A stretch of 57,474 nucleotides of DNA from Desulfopila aestuarii DSM 18488 (GCA_945863875.1 CAMBBS010000028.1:1-57474), one strand, 5' to 3'. Numbered from the stretch's first letter, positions 26,081 through 36,082 are shown. Program-made: numbers and translations. The notes: a model not told the origin generated them from the sequence alone.

Positions 26081-26178
26081 AAATCTATGTTATAAATTCT
26101 ATTTGACAGAAAAAGGTGTGGAACAAGAAACGATCTGCCGGAAACCACATCTTGCCGGCAGATCCGCAGTGTCTCGTT

Positions 26179-27879
26179 CTATCCGACCGGTGCAAAAACT
26201 TCCAACTGCTGCAGGATGCTGTCTTTGGTCACCGGCCTTGGTATATACCCATCAAAGCCCAGTCCCTGCAGTTCGCCATGGTCGAGCTCCCGGCCTATGC
26301 CAAAGATCTGGGTCCGTTGTCCGGAGTACTCCTCGAGCTGGCGGATTATTCTTGCCCCCTCGGCTCCCTCGAGCTGCGGTGCCGAGAGGTCGAAAACAAT
26401 CAGGTCAAAATGAGAAAGCGACGCCTCGTACATTGCCGCGCGTCGGGTTTCAGCGATGGTGACCTGCCAGCCTGCCTCGACCAGGGTACGCACAAAAATA
26501 CCCTGACTCACCGGATCTCCGTCCACCACCAGCGCCCGACGTGTCAAAAACCGTGCGAGGACACTGATCAAGGCATTTCTCTGCACCGGCTTGGGCAGGT
26601 AATCATCCATACCGACCTGCAGACATTTTTCCCGGTCGCCGGACATAGCCAAGGCAGTAAGAGCGATAATACTCATGTGACCACCCTGTTTGCGCTCGTG
26701 TTTTCTGATACGCCTGGTCGCCTCCAATCCATCGACATCATCCATCTGGACGTCCATCAGAACCAGCTGATATGCCCCGCTACACGCCTCCGCTACAGCA
26801 TCCCGGCCATTGGTGACCGAGGTTACCTCCACGCCAAGCTGTTTGAGAATCGCCTCGATGAGCACCCGGTTGATATATTCATCCTCGGCGAGAAGAACCT
26901 TGGCGCCCCGCAGGGCATAGGCGACTTCCTCTTCAATACCTTCCAGGGTAACATTGGTTTTTTCCTCAAGACCGCCAAGATCGGCGACCTCCTTAAACGG
27001 AAGGGTAAACCGGAACGTTGTCCCCTCGGGACTACTTTCCACATACATTTCTCCACCCATAAGCCTCACCAGCTGGGAACTGACGGTCAACCCCAATCCT
27101 GTTGTCCCGACGGAGAGCGGCAGGGCAAGCTGCGTTGTGGCTTTTTGCTTGAAATAATGTTTGATGAGTTTGAGTTTATCCGGGGCGATACCGCAGCCGG
27201 TGTCACGAATGGTGCATTGCAACAGAACATTATTGCTCGTGTCGTAACCAACATTATCGATGTTGATGAAAATCCCGCCGCGCGTCGTGAATTTTATTGC
27301 ATTATCGGCCAGATTGGTAACAATCTGCACCAGTCGGGAAGAATCGCCATGCACATTCGCCGGAACATCCGGGGCTATGGTGCAGTCCAGCTGGAGATCT
27401 TTATTTTCGGCGGATTGGCGCAGGACATAAAGGTCGTGATCAAGGCTCTCCTTGAGATTAAAGTCTTCCGGATCAAGCTCCAGTTCCCCTGTCTCTATCC
27501 TGGAAAAATCCAGGATTTCATTGACGACAACCAGTAAACGATCAACGGAGGCGCCGACCATTTCCAGATACTGCCGCTGTTCGGCAGACAGATCCGTTTC
27601 CAGAACGAGCTCGGTCATTCCGACAATTCCGTTCATAGATGAGCGGATTTCGTGACTGACATTTTCCAAAAAGACACTTTTGGCGCGACTGGAAAGCTCC
27701 GCCCGGACAAGATCGACTTCACAGGCATTCTGTTCCGCCTGCCCAGGGCCCGCGCCGTTACTGCCAAGAATCGCCTGCAAGGCCCTTTTCTTCAGCAGTT
27801 TGTTCGTCTGTTTTTCTTTTACCAGTTGCGCTTTAAGGTCATTTATCTGTTTTTGCAGTTTTTCAATTTCCGCCACCAT
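26179..27879 (-). CDS. Hybrid histidine kinase with two receivers
   Basis: A 566-residue cytoplasmic kinase. Residues 1-40 form a coiled coil in place of a sensor. HisKA has His76 (SHEIRSSMNG), HATPase_c follows (NLADNAIKF, RDTGCGI, TGLGLTV), then a full receiver (LVLMDVQMDDVDG) and a second, divergent receiver at the C-terminus with FDLSAPQLEG in place of the usual DxxMPxMDG. Start ATG 27879 has a GGAGGG site; the in-frame ATG at 27903 lies just before that site. No membrane helix and no PAS/GAF are seen, so the signal must come through a partner. It may be co-transcribed with the FabH-like gene. Confidence 0.86.
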   Translation of the reverse strand: MVAEIEKLQKQINDLKAQLVKEKQTNKLLKKRALQAILGSNGAGPGQAEQNACEVDLVRAELSSRAKSVFLENVSHEIRSSMNGIVGMTELVLETDLSAEQRQYLEMVGASVDRLLVVVNEILDFSRIETGELELDPEDFNLKESLDHDLYVLRQSAENKDLQLDCTIAPDVPANVHGDSSRLVQIVTNLADNAIKFTTRGGIFINIDNVGYDTSNNVLLQCTIRDTGCGIAPDKLKLIKHYFKQKATTQLALPLSVGTTGLGLTVSSQLVRLMGGEMYVESSPEGTTFRFTLPFKEVADLGGLEEKTNVTLEGIEEEVAYALRGAKVLLAEDEYINRVLIEAILKQLGVEVTSVTNGRDAVAEACSGAYQLVLMDVQMDDVDGLEATRRIRKHERKQGGHMSIIALTALAMSGDREKCLQVGMDDYLPKPVQRNALISVLARFLTRRALVVDGDPVSQGIFVRTLVEAGWQVTIAETRRAAMYEASLSHFDLIVFDLSAPQLEGAEGARIIRQLEEYSGQRTQIFGIGRELDHGELQGLGFDGYIPRPVTKDSILQQLEVFAPVG

Positions 27880-28069
27880 TCCCCCTCCGGTTGGTGTTTT
27901 CATACCCGCGTTTGTCCTTGCTCAGTGTCTCTCTTCTTCCCTTGCATTTTTCAATTCCACCACAGCAACCAACGGCACAGGCGCCGGTCGGCTGATCTTT
28001 GCGTATTGTACAGCCAATAGCCGATATTTGCACTACTGTGATAATGATTGTGTTGAGAGAAGCCCATGC

Positions 28070-30244
28070 CTATCGCCACGGCCCCCCTTCCGGCCATTTA
28101 TTACCCTGCTTTGTCTGCGCGGTTCTTCTCATTTCCCAGCAACTGTGGATCTTTTCATTCCTGGAAAAATCAAAGGGAACGGACTCGGCAGAAATATCTT
28201 TGATAGCATAGCGCGTCGCCAGGTTCTCCTCCAGTTTAAAACGTCGGAAGTTCGTTGAGAAAAGCAGCAGACCATCCGGTTCAAGATGCGCCATGGCCAG
28301 GTCAATCAACCGTGCATGATCTTTCTGGATATCAAAAACCCGCTGGTCTTTTTTCGTGTTGGAAAAAGTCGGGGGATCGATAAAGATCAGATCAAAGGCC
28401 GTGCTGCATTCTTCGAGCCACTGTAAACAATCAGCTTTTTCAAACTTGTTACGAAATTCCGTCAGCCCGTTGAGGGCGAGGTTCATTTTTGCCCAGTGCA
28501 GATAGGTCGCCGAAAGATCAACCGTTGTTGTACCTGCCGCACCACCCATCGCCGCATGGACCGTCGCCGTCCCGGTATAGCCATACAGGTTTAAAAATCT
28601 TTTTCCCCTCGCTTCCCGGTATATTTTCTGGCGAATCGGTCGATGATCGAGAAAAAGTCCGGTATCGAGATAATCGGTGAAATTTACCAGAAAAGAGCAC
28701 TCACCCTCCCGAACCTCATACATTTTGCCGGTATTGCTCTTCTTTTCATACTGCTTTCGGCCTTTCTGACGCTCCCTCGATTTTATAAAAACTCGATTCG
28801 ACCGAACCCCAAGGATATCTTTGACATTTTTCACCGCGGCGACCATCCTTGAGGTGGCCAGCTGCGGATCAATGGTTTTCGGCGGGGCATATTCATGCAT
28901 GTGCACCCATTTGCCAAACAGATCGATACTGAGGTTGAAATCCGGCAGATCCCGATCATAAATCCTGAAACAGGATATATCTTCTCGTTCCGCCCATTTA
29001 AGCGTTTTTTTAAGATTTTTTCGCAACCTGTTGCCAAACTCCCCCTCTGGTTCCTCGCTGCTTCGCTCCAATGGGGTCCACTTGAAAACACTCTCTGCCT
29101 CGGTAACCGACCCGGTTAGCAGTCTGCAGGGGATTGAACCATTATATAATCTGTGCTTATCATCCCAGGCGAGGGTAAAACTGTCGGTCAAGGTCGGATT
29201 GGAGATAAACACCGCGACTTTCCAGCCAAAGAACCTCTCCTTTACAATACGGCCAAAGGCCCTGTACAGCCGGCTCACCTGTTCCGTCTCGGAAAGTCTT
29301 TCCCCGTACGGCAGATTCGACAACAACACCCCTTTTTTATCCGGAGAACGAAGCGTGGCCAGCTCCGCCTGTTTTATCTGAATCTGCTCGGTAAGGCCGG
29401 CCTTCTCAATATTTTTTCGCGCGGCACTTACCGCAACAGGATCACAGTCGTAGCCGATTATCAACGGCCAGTCCTTTTCCAACCCCCTCTCCTCTCGCCC
29501 CAAGGCCTCTTCGACCAGACTGTTCCAGAGCGTCACGTCATGCCCCGCCCAGCCGAAAAAACCAAAATGACTGCGCGACAGCCCCGGTGCAGAGTCGCCA
29601 AACATCAGCGCGGCCTCGATCAAGAGGGTGCCGGTACCGCACATGGGATCGATCAATGTCGGGGTATCTGTCAACCAGCCACTCAAGGCAACGATTGCGG
29701 CACCAAGGGTTTCCTTAAGCGGCGCCTTGACCGCCGCCGCCCTGTACCCCCGCCGGTGCAGGCTTTCCCCGGATAAATCAATGGCAAGGGTCGCGGTTTT
29801 TCCATCCACATGCAGATGAACCTGTACATCAGGCCTGGTTGTCTCAACCGACGGACGTTTGCCGGTCCTGTTTCTAAAATTGTCAACCAGACCATCCTTG
29901 ACCTTCAGGGCGGCATAGCGACTGTGGGTGATCGGCGACTCTCCGGAAAGTGTGCAGCTGACCGCAAAACTTGTCTCGTCCAAGAGATGGTCTTGCCAAT
30001 CCAGCGCTAGACACTGCAGGTACACCGTCTCTTCATCGACAACGGGAAACCGGGCCAGCTGCAAAAAGACACGCGAGGCAAAACGGGACCACAGACAGCA
30101 GCGATAGCCGGACTCCAGCGGCCCTCTCCAGGTAACCACACCGTTAGCACAGACGACATCCTGCCCGCCGAACGACAACACTTCTTCTTCCACCAAGCTC
30201 TCCAGCCCACCGGCACAGCTGGCTATCAGTACATACGTATCCAT
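28070..30244 (-). CDS. rlmL: Bifunctional 23S rRNA methyltransferase RlmKL
   Basis: A 724-residue protein combining the N-terminal RlmL part (THUMP about residues 55-160, then a Rossmann methyltransferase with DPMCGTGTLLIEAA and LLSNLPYGERL) with the C-terminal RlmK part (FLDHRPIRQ, FLNLYGYTGTATVHAA, FIDPPTFSN). In E. coli these modify G2445 (N2) and G2069 (N7). The catalytic NPPY-type motif reads NLPY here, as in some RlmL. Length matches the family (about 700). It stands alone, with 190 bases to the kinase gene. Confidence 0.93.
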   Translation of the reverse strand: MDTYVLIASCAGGLESLVEEEVLSFGGQDVVCANGVVTWRGPLESGYRCCLWSRFASRVFLQLARFPVVDEETVYLQCLALDWQDHLLDETSFAVSCTLSGESPITHSRYAALKVKDGLVDNFRNRTGKRPSVETTRPDVQVHLHVDGKTATLAIDLSGESLHRRGYRAAAVKAPLKETLGAAIVALSGWLTDTPTLIDPMCGTGTLLIEAALMFGDSAPGLSRSHFGFFGWAGHDVTLWNSLVEEALGREERGLEKDWPLIIGYDCDPVAVSAARKNIEKAGLTEQIQIKQAELATLRSPDKKGVLLSNLPYGERLSETEQVSRLYRAFGRIVKERFFGWKVAVFISNPTLTDSFTLAWDDKHRLYNGSIPCRLLTGSVTEAESVFKWTPLERSSEEPEGEFGNRLRKNLKKTLKWAEREDISCFRIYDRDLPDFNLSIDLFGKWVHMHEYAPPKTIDPQLATSRMVAAVKNVKDILGVRSNRVFIKSRERQKGRKQYEKKSNTGKMYEVREGECSFLVNFTDYLDTGLFLDHRPIRQKIYREARGKRFLNLYGYTGTATVHAAMGGAAGTTTVDLSATYLHWAKMNLALNGLTEFRNKFEKADCLQWLEECSTAFDLIFIDPPTFSNTKKDQRVFDIQKDHARLIDLAMAHLEPDGLLLFSTNFRRFKLEENLATRYAIKDISAESVPFDFSRNEKIHSCWEMRRTAQTKQGNKWPEGGPWR

Positions 30245-30307
30245 TGTCGCTCAATCATCCCCTGCCTCCCCAAAAAACCGGGTTGCCTGTTCATTTTTTG
30301 TGTCTTT

Positions 30308-30351
30308 ATCGATTAAAGAGAAAGGTCGCCCCTTTTTCCTTTTTAATCGAT
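30308..30351. repeat. Long perfect dyad between rlmKL and pal
   Basis: ATCGATTAAA (30308-30317) and TTTAATCGAT (30342-30351) are exact reverse complements, with an inner AAAGG/CCTTT pairing. No T run follows on either side, so it is not a simple terminator. It lies between two divergent genes and could be an operator or a cruciform. Confidence 0.5.
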
Positions 30352-30410
30352 TACCATTATAGCATCAGCCGGGCAACAGGAAACGATTAATGTTTACCTG
30401 ACAATTTTTC

Positions 30411-30438
30411 TTGACCTCTCTTGCAATACGACTAAAGT
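30411..30438 (+). promoter_or_regulatory. Promoter of pal
   Basis: TTGACC (30411-30416), a 16-base spacer and TAAAGT (30433-30438), about 105 bases before the pal start. Confidence 0.55.
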
Positions 30439-30542
30439 AGAGAGTTATTTCGGTGGATCTGTTCTTCACCGCAACCTACCCTTGTTTTTTTACAAATTAT
30501 TTAACCCGGTAAACGGGACTCTTTTCACCACAGGAGTATTTT

Positions 30543-31154
30543 ATGAAAAAAAGGCTCAGTAGAACTCTTGCTCTTTCAGCTCTTCTCGGGTCATTGGTTC
30601 TTTTTGGTGCCGGCTGCGGCAAAAAAACCGTTATACCACCAGACGGTTCAACAGGATCTGAAATGCCCGGAGGAAAAGACATCAGCTATCCCCAGGCAGA
30701 AGGCGGCTATTCTGAAGAGGGCCTGCCCAAGGAAGGACGTCTGGATGATGCAGCAGGCGCGGGATTAATGTCCGCAGCTGACCAGCAGTCCGATGAATAC
30801 AAGAGAATACATGGGAGAAGCTCCGAGAATCTCTATCCCATCTACTTTGACTTTGACCAGGCCGGCGTTAGTCCCGGTATGACGGAGGTCCTCATCCGTA
30901 ATGCCGAATATCTCCAGACAACTCCCGGGACCATGGTAACCATTGAGGGTAATTCCGATGAAAGGGGAACCAACGAATACAACCTCGCCCTCGGCGAGAG
31001 AAGAGCGATCAATTCCCGGCAGTATCTCATCAGCCTCGGTATTGCCGGAGACAGGATGCGCACCCTGTCCTACGGTGAAGAAAGACCTTTGTTTTTGGGG
31101 CAGGACGAGGATGCCTACAGCATGAACAGAAGGGTTGATTTTGTCGTACAGTAA
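30543..31154 (+). CDS. pal: Peptidoglycan-associated lipoprotein Pal
   Basis: A 203-residue outer-membrane lipoprotein that tethers the membrane to peptidoglycan as part of the Tol-Pal system. The signal ends with the lipobox FGAGC (lipidated Cys25). A Gly/Pro/Glu-rich linker of about 70 residues follows, then the OmpA-like domain with YFDFDQAGV and GNSDERGTNEYNLALGERRA, the diaminopimelate-binding site. The linker is longer than in E. coli Pal (173 residues total). Tol genes are not in the window. ATG 30543 follows AGGAG at 30532-30536. Confidence 0.92.
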   Translation: MKKRLSRTLALSALLGSLVLFGAGCGKKTVIPPDGSTGSEMPGGKDISYPQAEGGYSEEGLPKEGRLDDAAGAGLMSAADQQSDEYKRIHGRSSENLYPIYFDFDQAGVSPGMTEVLIRNAEYLQTTPGTMVTIEGNSDERGTNEYNLALGERRAINSRQYLISLGIAGDRMRTLSYGEERPLFLGQDEDAYSMNRRVDFVVQ

Positions 31155-31162
31155 AGTCGTTT

Positions 31163-31196
31163 GATGCGGTACCGTCTCTCCTGTCGGTGCCGCATC
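31163..31196 (+). terminator. Hairpin at the pal / cmk convergence
   Basis: GATGCGGTACCG pairs with CGGTGCCGCATC (one G-U) around a ten-base loop, then a T-rich stretch follows. The right arm overlaps the last codon of cmk, so it may work in both directions. Confidence 0.6.
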
Positions 31197-31890
31197 ATCT
31201 CTCTTTGTTCTTTTTACTGTCGATTACCCTGAGTATCTCGCTGACCACCTGCGGAATAGTTCTCTCCGTCGTCTCAATCAACACAGCGTCTTCTGCCCTT
31301 TTTAAAGGGGCTATCGCGCGCTGACTATCATTGAGGTCACGTTCAAGAGTCATCTTCAGGATCTCGTTAAAATCCGCAGCAACACTTCTTGCCTGCAGCT
31401 GCAGAACACGCCTTTTCGCCCTCTCTTCGGGCCGGGCATCAAGAAAAAACTTGAACGCGGCCTTTGGAAAAACGACAGTGCCGGTGTCACGCCCCTCGGC
31501 GACAATACCACCTCTCTCGCCGTAACCTCGCTGAATTTCGGTCAATATCCGCCGAACGACCGGGAGCGCCGACACCCTGGACGCGACCATGGCCATTTCA
31601 GCTGTGCGGATGGCCATGGTGACATCTTCGCCGTTGAGGAAAACCCGCACATCACTCTCCTCATCCACCGCCGGAAATAATTGCAGTTCCACATCGGCCA
31701 GTTTTTCAGCAATGGCCTCCGTCTCCTCGAGAGCAATTCCCTGCTGCAGAAAATACCAGCCGACCGCACGGTACATGGCCCCGGTATCAAGGTAGGTAAA
31801 ACCAATGGCAGCGGCGACCTTCCTGCTCACGGTCGATTTCCCAACCCCGGAGGGGCCGTCAATGGTGACGATATTCTGCAGCTCAGACAT
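31195..31890 (-). CDS. cmk: Cytidylate kinase
   Basis: A 231-residue NMP kinase that phosphorylates CMP and dCMP. P-loop DGPSGVGKSTVSR, CMP-binding LDTGAMYRAVGW and GRDTGTVVFPKA with the LID region DARPEERAKRR are standard. ATG 31890 overlaps the last eight bases of hisC (ATGTCTGA), the same arrangement as at pyrG-kdsA. An upstream frame start at 31956 would lie inside hisC and is discarded. Length is normal. Confidence 0.94.
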   Translation of the reverse strand: MSELQNIVTIDGPSGVGKSTVSRKVAAAIGFTYLDTGAMYRAVGWYFLQQGIALEETEAIAEKLADVELQLFPAVDEESDVRVFLNGEDVTMAIRTAEMAMVASRVSALPVVRRILTEIQRGYGERGGIVAEGRDTGTVVFPKAAFKFFLDARPEERAKRRVLQLQARSVAADFNEILKMTLERDLNDSQRAIAPLKRAEDAVLIETTERTIPQVVSEILRVIDSKKNKER

Positions 31891-32995
31891 AACCCAGTTC
31901 GCCGAGGCAATCCGCCAAGCTTTTGACAAAGCGTTTATTTTCCTCTTCCGTGCCAAAGGTTACCCGAATAAAATTGGTAAAGCCGTAGGCGCTCATGGAG
32001 CGGACAATCACCCCTTTGTACAGCATGGCCTGATAAAGCTTGTCCGCATTCCCCTGCACATCAATTAGAAAAAAATTTGTCTCGGTTGGGTAACTCGTGC
32101 AACCGAGTTTATCGACCTCCCGGCTCAGATAGGCACGAGCCTTTGCCGTTCGGTCCAGTGTAAGCTGATAGTATTCTTCATCCTCTAGTGCCGCCAAAGC
32201 GCCCACCTGGGCCATCTGATTGATATTGAACGGCTGACGCACCTTGTGCAGACATTCGGCAATCTCCCTGGCCATCATGCCATACCCAACCCGCAGGCCG
32301 GACAAGCCATATGCCTTGGAAAAAGTTCGTAAAAAAACAACCGGGCAACGTCCTTCCACGTTTCTAATAAGGGAATAGAAATCCACCTGCAGCTTTTTAT
32401 CCATGAAATCGACATACGCTTCATCGAGGACAACAATCACAGACTCCGGGAAGTCGCTGAGAAACCGGTAGAGCTCCACCGGCGGGATGGCCGTGCCGGT
32501 AGGATTGTTCGGATTATCGATAAAAAGAAGCCGGGTTTTTTCCGACACCAGTTTTTTGATGCCCGCAAGATCGTGACGCATGTCCAGCAACGGCACCACG
32601 TGGTTTATGCCGCCTCTCACCTGGACGATTTTCTGGTACATGAGAAAAGACGGGTGACTGGTGATGACCTCGTCCCCTTCCTGCACAAAGGCCTTGACCA
32701 GAAACTCGATAATCTCATTGGATCCATTGCCCATGACAATTTCGCCCGGTGCAATACCCAATTTTTCGGCAAGGGCCTGGACCAGATAATAACACGACCC
32801 GTCTGGATACCTGTGCAGTTGCGACAGTTCGGCTCGCAGGGCCCGTATCACCTTCGGCGACGGCCCCCAGGGGTTCTCGTTCGAGGCCAGTTTGATGGAG
32901 TCGGTTATGCCGTACTCGCGTTCCAGTTCATCGAGAGGTTTGCCGGGAGGATAGGGGGTTATTGTTGCGATATTCTCAGGAATTCTAATTTTCAA
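31883..32995 (-). CDS. hisC: Histidinol-phosphate aminotransferase
   Basis: A 370-residue fold-type I PLP enzyme of histidine synthesis. The PLP lysine is in FSKAYGLSGLRVGYG. SNENPWGPSPKV, GNGSNEIIEF and DNPNNPTGT are the family signatures. Start codon is TTG (32993-32995, minus strand), with a GGTGAT before it; no better upstream start exists. It lies 48 bases after gatA and overlaps cmk. No other his genes are near, so it may be regulated apart from the main histidine operon. Confidence 0.92.
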   Translation of the reverse strand: MKIRIPENIATITPYPPGKPLDELEREYGITDSIKLASNENPWGPSPKVIRALRAELSQLHRYPDGSCYYLVQALAEKLGIAPGEIVMGNGSNEIIEFLVKAFVQEGDEVITSHPSFLMYQKIVQVRGGINHVVPLLDMRHDLAGIKKLVSEKTRLLFIDNPNNPTGTAIPPVELYRFLSDFPESVIVVLDEAYVDFMDKKLQVDFYSLIRNVEGRCPVVFLRTFSKAYGLSGLRVGYGMMAREIAECLHKVRQPFNINQMAQVGALAALEDEEYYQLTLDRTAKARAYLSREVDKLGCTSYPTETNFFLIDVQGNADKLYQAMLYKGVIVRSMSAYGFTNFIRVTFGTEEENKRFVKSLADCLGELGYV

Positions 32996-33043
32996 AGGAT
33001 CACCGTGAAACGAAATTTATCTCTTAAAGAACAAGGAGCCGCA

Positions 33044-34501
33044 TTATATATCCAATTTTCTTTGCTCAAGCCCCAGTCCCTGCTCGAGATTAAAACCGGT
33101 TTTCAACAGCTTTTCTTCCTGAAAGTGCGCTGCCTGTAGCTGCACGCCGACCGGCAAACCCTCCGTCGTAAAACCGCCGGGCACCGACATTCCGGGAATC
33201 CCGGCAAGATTGGCCGAGATAGTCAGTATGTCGGACAGATACACGGCAAGCGGGTCCTCGGTGTTCTCGCCCATTTTCCAGGCAGGGGTCGGGGTTACAG
33301 GAGAGATGAGCACGTCACAGGATTGAAACGTTGTTTTGAAATCATTGAGAATCAAGGTTCGCACCTGAGATGCTTTTTTGTAATAGGCGTCGTAGTACCC
33401 GGAGGACAAGGCGTAGGTGCCGATAAGGATGCGCCGCTTCACCTCCGCACCAAAGCCTTTCGAGCGTGTTTGTTTATACATATCAAGAAGGGTATCAGCC
33501 TCCATGTCGCGATAGCCGTACAGGACGCCATCATACCTGGCCAGATTGGAACTTGCCTCCGACGGGGCTATCAGATAGTACACCGCGACGCAGTATTCGG
33601 TGTGCGGCAGGGAAACATCAACAATACGTGCCCCTTTTTTTCTGAGCACTTCGATGCTGTTGCGGATTATGTTCTGCACTTCGACATCAAGACCCTCGGT
33701 AAAATACTCCAGGGGAACGCCGACGGTCAAGCCCTCGAGTCCCTCGGTCAGAGACAAAGAAAAAGCAGGAACATCTTGTTTCACCGAGGTGGAATCCATC
33801 TCATCATACCCGCAGATAACATTCATCATCAGGGCGCAATCCTCGACCGTTCGACACAGGGGGCCGACCTGATCAAGAGAAGAGGCAAAGGCAGTCAGGC
33901 CGTATCTCGACACCCTGCCGTAGGTCGGTTTCATGCCGACGATGCCGCAGAGCGATGCCGGCTGACGGATTGAACCGCCGGTATCGGAGCCGAGGGACCC
34001 CGGACACTCGCAGGAGGCGACGGAAACAGCCGATCCGCCGGAGGATCCACCGGCAACATAGCCCTTCTTCCAGGGATTTCTCGGCACCCCAAAGGCACAG
34101 CTCTCCGACGTCGACCCCATGGCAAATTCGTCCATGGTTGTCTTACCGAGAATAACCGCCCCGGCTTCCTTTATTTTTTGCACCACAGTGGCATCGTATG
34201 GCGGGATATAGTTCTCAAGTATCTTAGAGCCGCAGGTGGTCCGGCATCCCTTGGTAGAGAGGAGATCTTTCACCGACAGAGGTATACCGCACAACCTGCC
34301 TCCCTGCCCGGCCTTTCTCTGCCGGTCGGCGTTTTCCGCCTGAAAGAGAGCCCCCTGCCGATCGACACTGATAAAGGCCCTCACGTCCTTGTCCACGGCA
34401 TCTATCCTGTCCAGACAGCTTTGCGTGAGTTCAACGGCGGAAAGCTCACCGGTGTCCATTTTTTTCAGCGCCTGACTAATGGTCAACTCGTACGGATTCA
34501 T
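33044..34501 (-). CDS. gatA: Asp/Glu-tRNA amidotransferase subunit A
   Basis: A 485-residue amidase that supplies ammonia to GatB for Gln-tRNA(Gln) or Asn-tRNA(Asn) formation. The amidase signature Ser-cisSer-Lys triad region is seen (GKTTMDEFAMGSTSE, then GGSSGGSAVSVAS, GSDTGGSIRQPASLCG). ATG 34501 is the family start with TGAGG upstream; a GTG at 34567 in the same frame adds 22 residues. GatC is encoded 119 bases upstream; gatB is not in the window. Confidence 0.95.
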   Translation of the reverse strand: MNPYELTISQALKKMDTGELSAVELTQSCLDRIDAVDKDVRAFISVDRQGALFQAENADRQRKAGQGGRLCGIPLSVKDLLSTKGCRTTCGSKILENYIPPYDATVVQKIKEAGAVILGKTTMDEFAMGSTSESCAFGVPRNPWKKGYVAGGSSGGSAVSVASCECPGSLGSDTGGSIRQPASLCGIVGMKPTYGRVSRYGLTAFASSLDQVGPLCRTVEDCALMMNVICGYDEMDSTSVKQDVPAFSLSLTEGLEGLTVGVPLEYFTEGLDVEVQNIIRNSIEVLRKKGARIVDVSLPHTEYCVAVYYLIAPSEASSNLARYDGVLYGYRDMEADTLLDMYKQTRSKGFGAEVKRRILIGTYALSSGYYDAYYKKASQVRTLILNDFKTTFQSCDVLISPVTPTPAWKMGENTEDPLAVYLSDILTISANLAGIPGMSVPGGFTTEGLPVGVQLQAAHFQEEKLLKTGFNLEQGLGLEQRKLDI

Positions 34502-34620
34502 TGAAACCTCAAAAAAGCGGACAGTCGCCCGTCCAGCTCGGTATGCGAAACATTTCCCTACAACCACCCCTGAGACGGGCGGTGTTTTTCACCAGGCCCA
34601 AGGGTAGCATAGATATTTTG

Positions 34621-34905
34621 TTAAATAATCTTAGGCACCAGGAACGTTACCCCGTTGTGCTGCGGACCGTTTGCCAGCGCCTCGACCTGGGACAAGGATT
34701 CTTTTTCCACGTCCTCACGAAAAGCGTTGCTGACCGGGAAAACATGGGTTGTGGCTGCAACCTGACTGGTATCCAGCTCGTCCAGTTTTGCCACGTAGGA
34801 CAAAAGATTGTCCAATTGACCGGTCATTTTCTCCAGTTCTTCTTCCGTCAGGGTGAGTCTGGCCAAATGGGCGACATGTTCAACTTCTTTTTTGCTTATT
34901 TTCAT
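34621..34905 (-). CDS. gatC: Asp/Glu-tRNA amidotransferase subunit C
   Basis: A 94-residue subunit that stabilises GatA. The signature VEHVAHLARLTLTEEELE at the N-terminus and a C-terminal REDVEKESLSQVEALANGP segment are standard for GatC. It precedes gatA on the same strand and follows the HD-GYP regulator by 25 bases. Confidence 0.92.
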   Translation of the reverse strand: MKISKKEVEHVAHLARLTLTEEELEKMTGQLDNLLSYVAKLDELDTSQVAATTHVFPVSNAFREDVEKESLSQVEALANGPQHNGVTFLVPKII

Positions 34906-34930
34906 CGGCCTGCTGTATGTATGGTTGTTG

Positions 34931-36037
34931 CTATTGGTTTTTTAGATAAACATTTTCCAGGTGCTCCTGGGTAAAGACACCTTTGGTTGGAATAAAATTG
35001 ACAATGCTTCGTGCAAAGAACTCAACAATATCCGGGTCAAACTGCGTCCGGCCACACCTGTACAGTTCTTCCACCGCCTCGTTCTGACTCAGGTTTTTCC
35101 GATAATTCCGCTTGGACGTCATGGCATCATAACTGTCGACAACAATAAGGATTTTAGTCAGATCATCCAGTTGATCGCCGGTCAGCCCATCAGGATACCC
35201 TTTCCCGTCCATTCTCTCGTGGTGATGTCGGATGATAAACTGTTCCCTTTCCATAAAACCTAACGGCTGGATAATATTTGCCCCGACACTGGGGTGCTTG
35301 CGGATCAAAACCCACTCTTCCTCGGTGAGTTTGCCGGGTTTCTGGATACAGGAAAGGTCGATGACCAGTTTACCTATATCATGAAACTGAGCTGCTCTGC
35401 GCAGCACGAGTATCTCTCCCTCCGGAAGACCCATGGCCATGCCAAGCATCAGTGCATATTCCGTTACCCGCATGGTGTGGCCAGCTGTATAGTAGTCCTT
35501 TTCCTCCATGGCATTCTGCAGGCTGGTCATCAGCTGAACGGTAGCTTTTTCCAGACTGTTACTGTAGCTGAGTAACAGTTTGTTCTGTTCTTCAAGCTGA
35601 ATGGCCTTCAGTTGAATATCATCCTCGAGGGCCGCCTTATAGTGCCGTTCCTGCAGGACATATCTTCTCTTCTCGATGGCCCGGCGAATCTTGACATTAA
35701 AAATATCCAGATCCTCAATGGGTTTGGTGAGAAAATCATAGGCACCGAGATTGATTGCCTTGACCGCATAGTCCATCGAACCGGCTCCGGTGAGAAAAAG
35801 AACCGGAATGTCATAATTAAGTTCGTTCAGCTCATCCATGGTTGTAAATCCATCCATGTCGGGCATATTAATATCGAGGATGATGACATCATAGCTATCG
35901 TCAACCATGTCAACCACCTCTTTGCCACCGGAAGCGGTAAATACATGATGTCCGAACATTTCCAGTATCTTGGATACCGTTGTCCGGACCATGGCATCAT
36001 CGTCTGCGACAAGTATCTTGGTCGGTCCTTTTCTCAA
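34931..36037 (-). CDS. Response regulator with HD-GYP c-di-GMP phosphodiesterase output
   Basis: A 368-residue RpfG-type protein. The receiver has the DDD acidic pocket and phosphoacceptor Asp55 (ILDINMPDMDG), a coiled linker follows (residues 130-175), then an HD-GYP domain with FHDIGKLV, HHERMDGKGYPDGL and DSYDAMTSKRNYR. The HD and GYP motifs are intact, so it should hydrolyse c-di-GMP when phosphorylated. Start codon TTG 36037 with GGAG 13 bases upstream. It lies between the HDAC-like gene and gatC in a same-strand series; no cognate kinase is adjacent. Confidence 0.9.
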   Translation of the reverse strand: MRKGPTKILVADDDAMVRTTVSKILEMFGHHVFTASGGKEVVDMVDDSYDVIILDINMPDMDGFTTMDELNELNYDIPVLFLTGAGSMDYAVKAINLGAYDFLTKPIEDLDIFNVKIRRAIEKRRYVLQERHYKAALEDDIQLKAIQLEEQNKLLLSYSNSLEKATVQLMTSLQNAMEEKDYYTAGHTMRVTEYALMLGMAMGLPEGEILVLRRAAQFHDIGKLVIDLSCIQKPGKLTEEEWVLIRKHPSVGANIIQPLGFMEREQFIIRHHHERMDGKGYPDGLTGDQLDDLTKILIVVDSYDAMTSKRNYRKNLSQNEAVEELYRCGRTQFDPDIVEFFARSIVNFIPTKGVFTQEHLENVYLKNQ

Positions 36038-36082
36038 ATTTTTTTCTCCGCATCCCCTAAAAAATCAGGGTGGTGATCGAGT

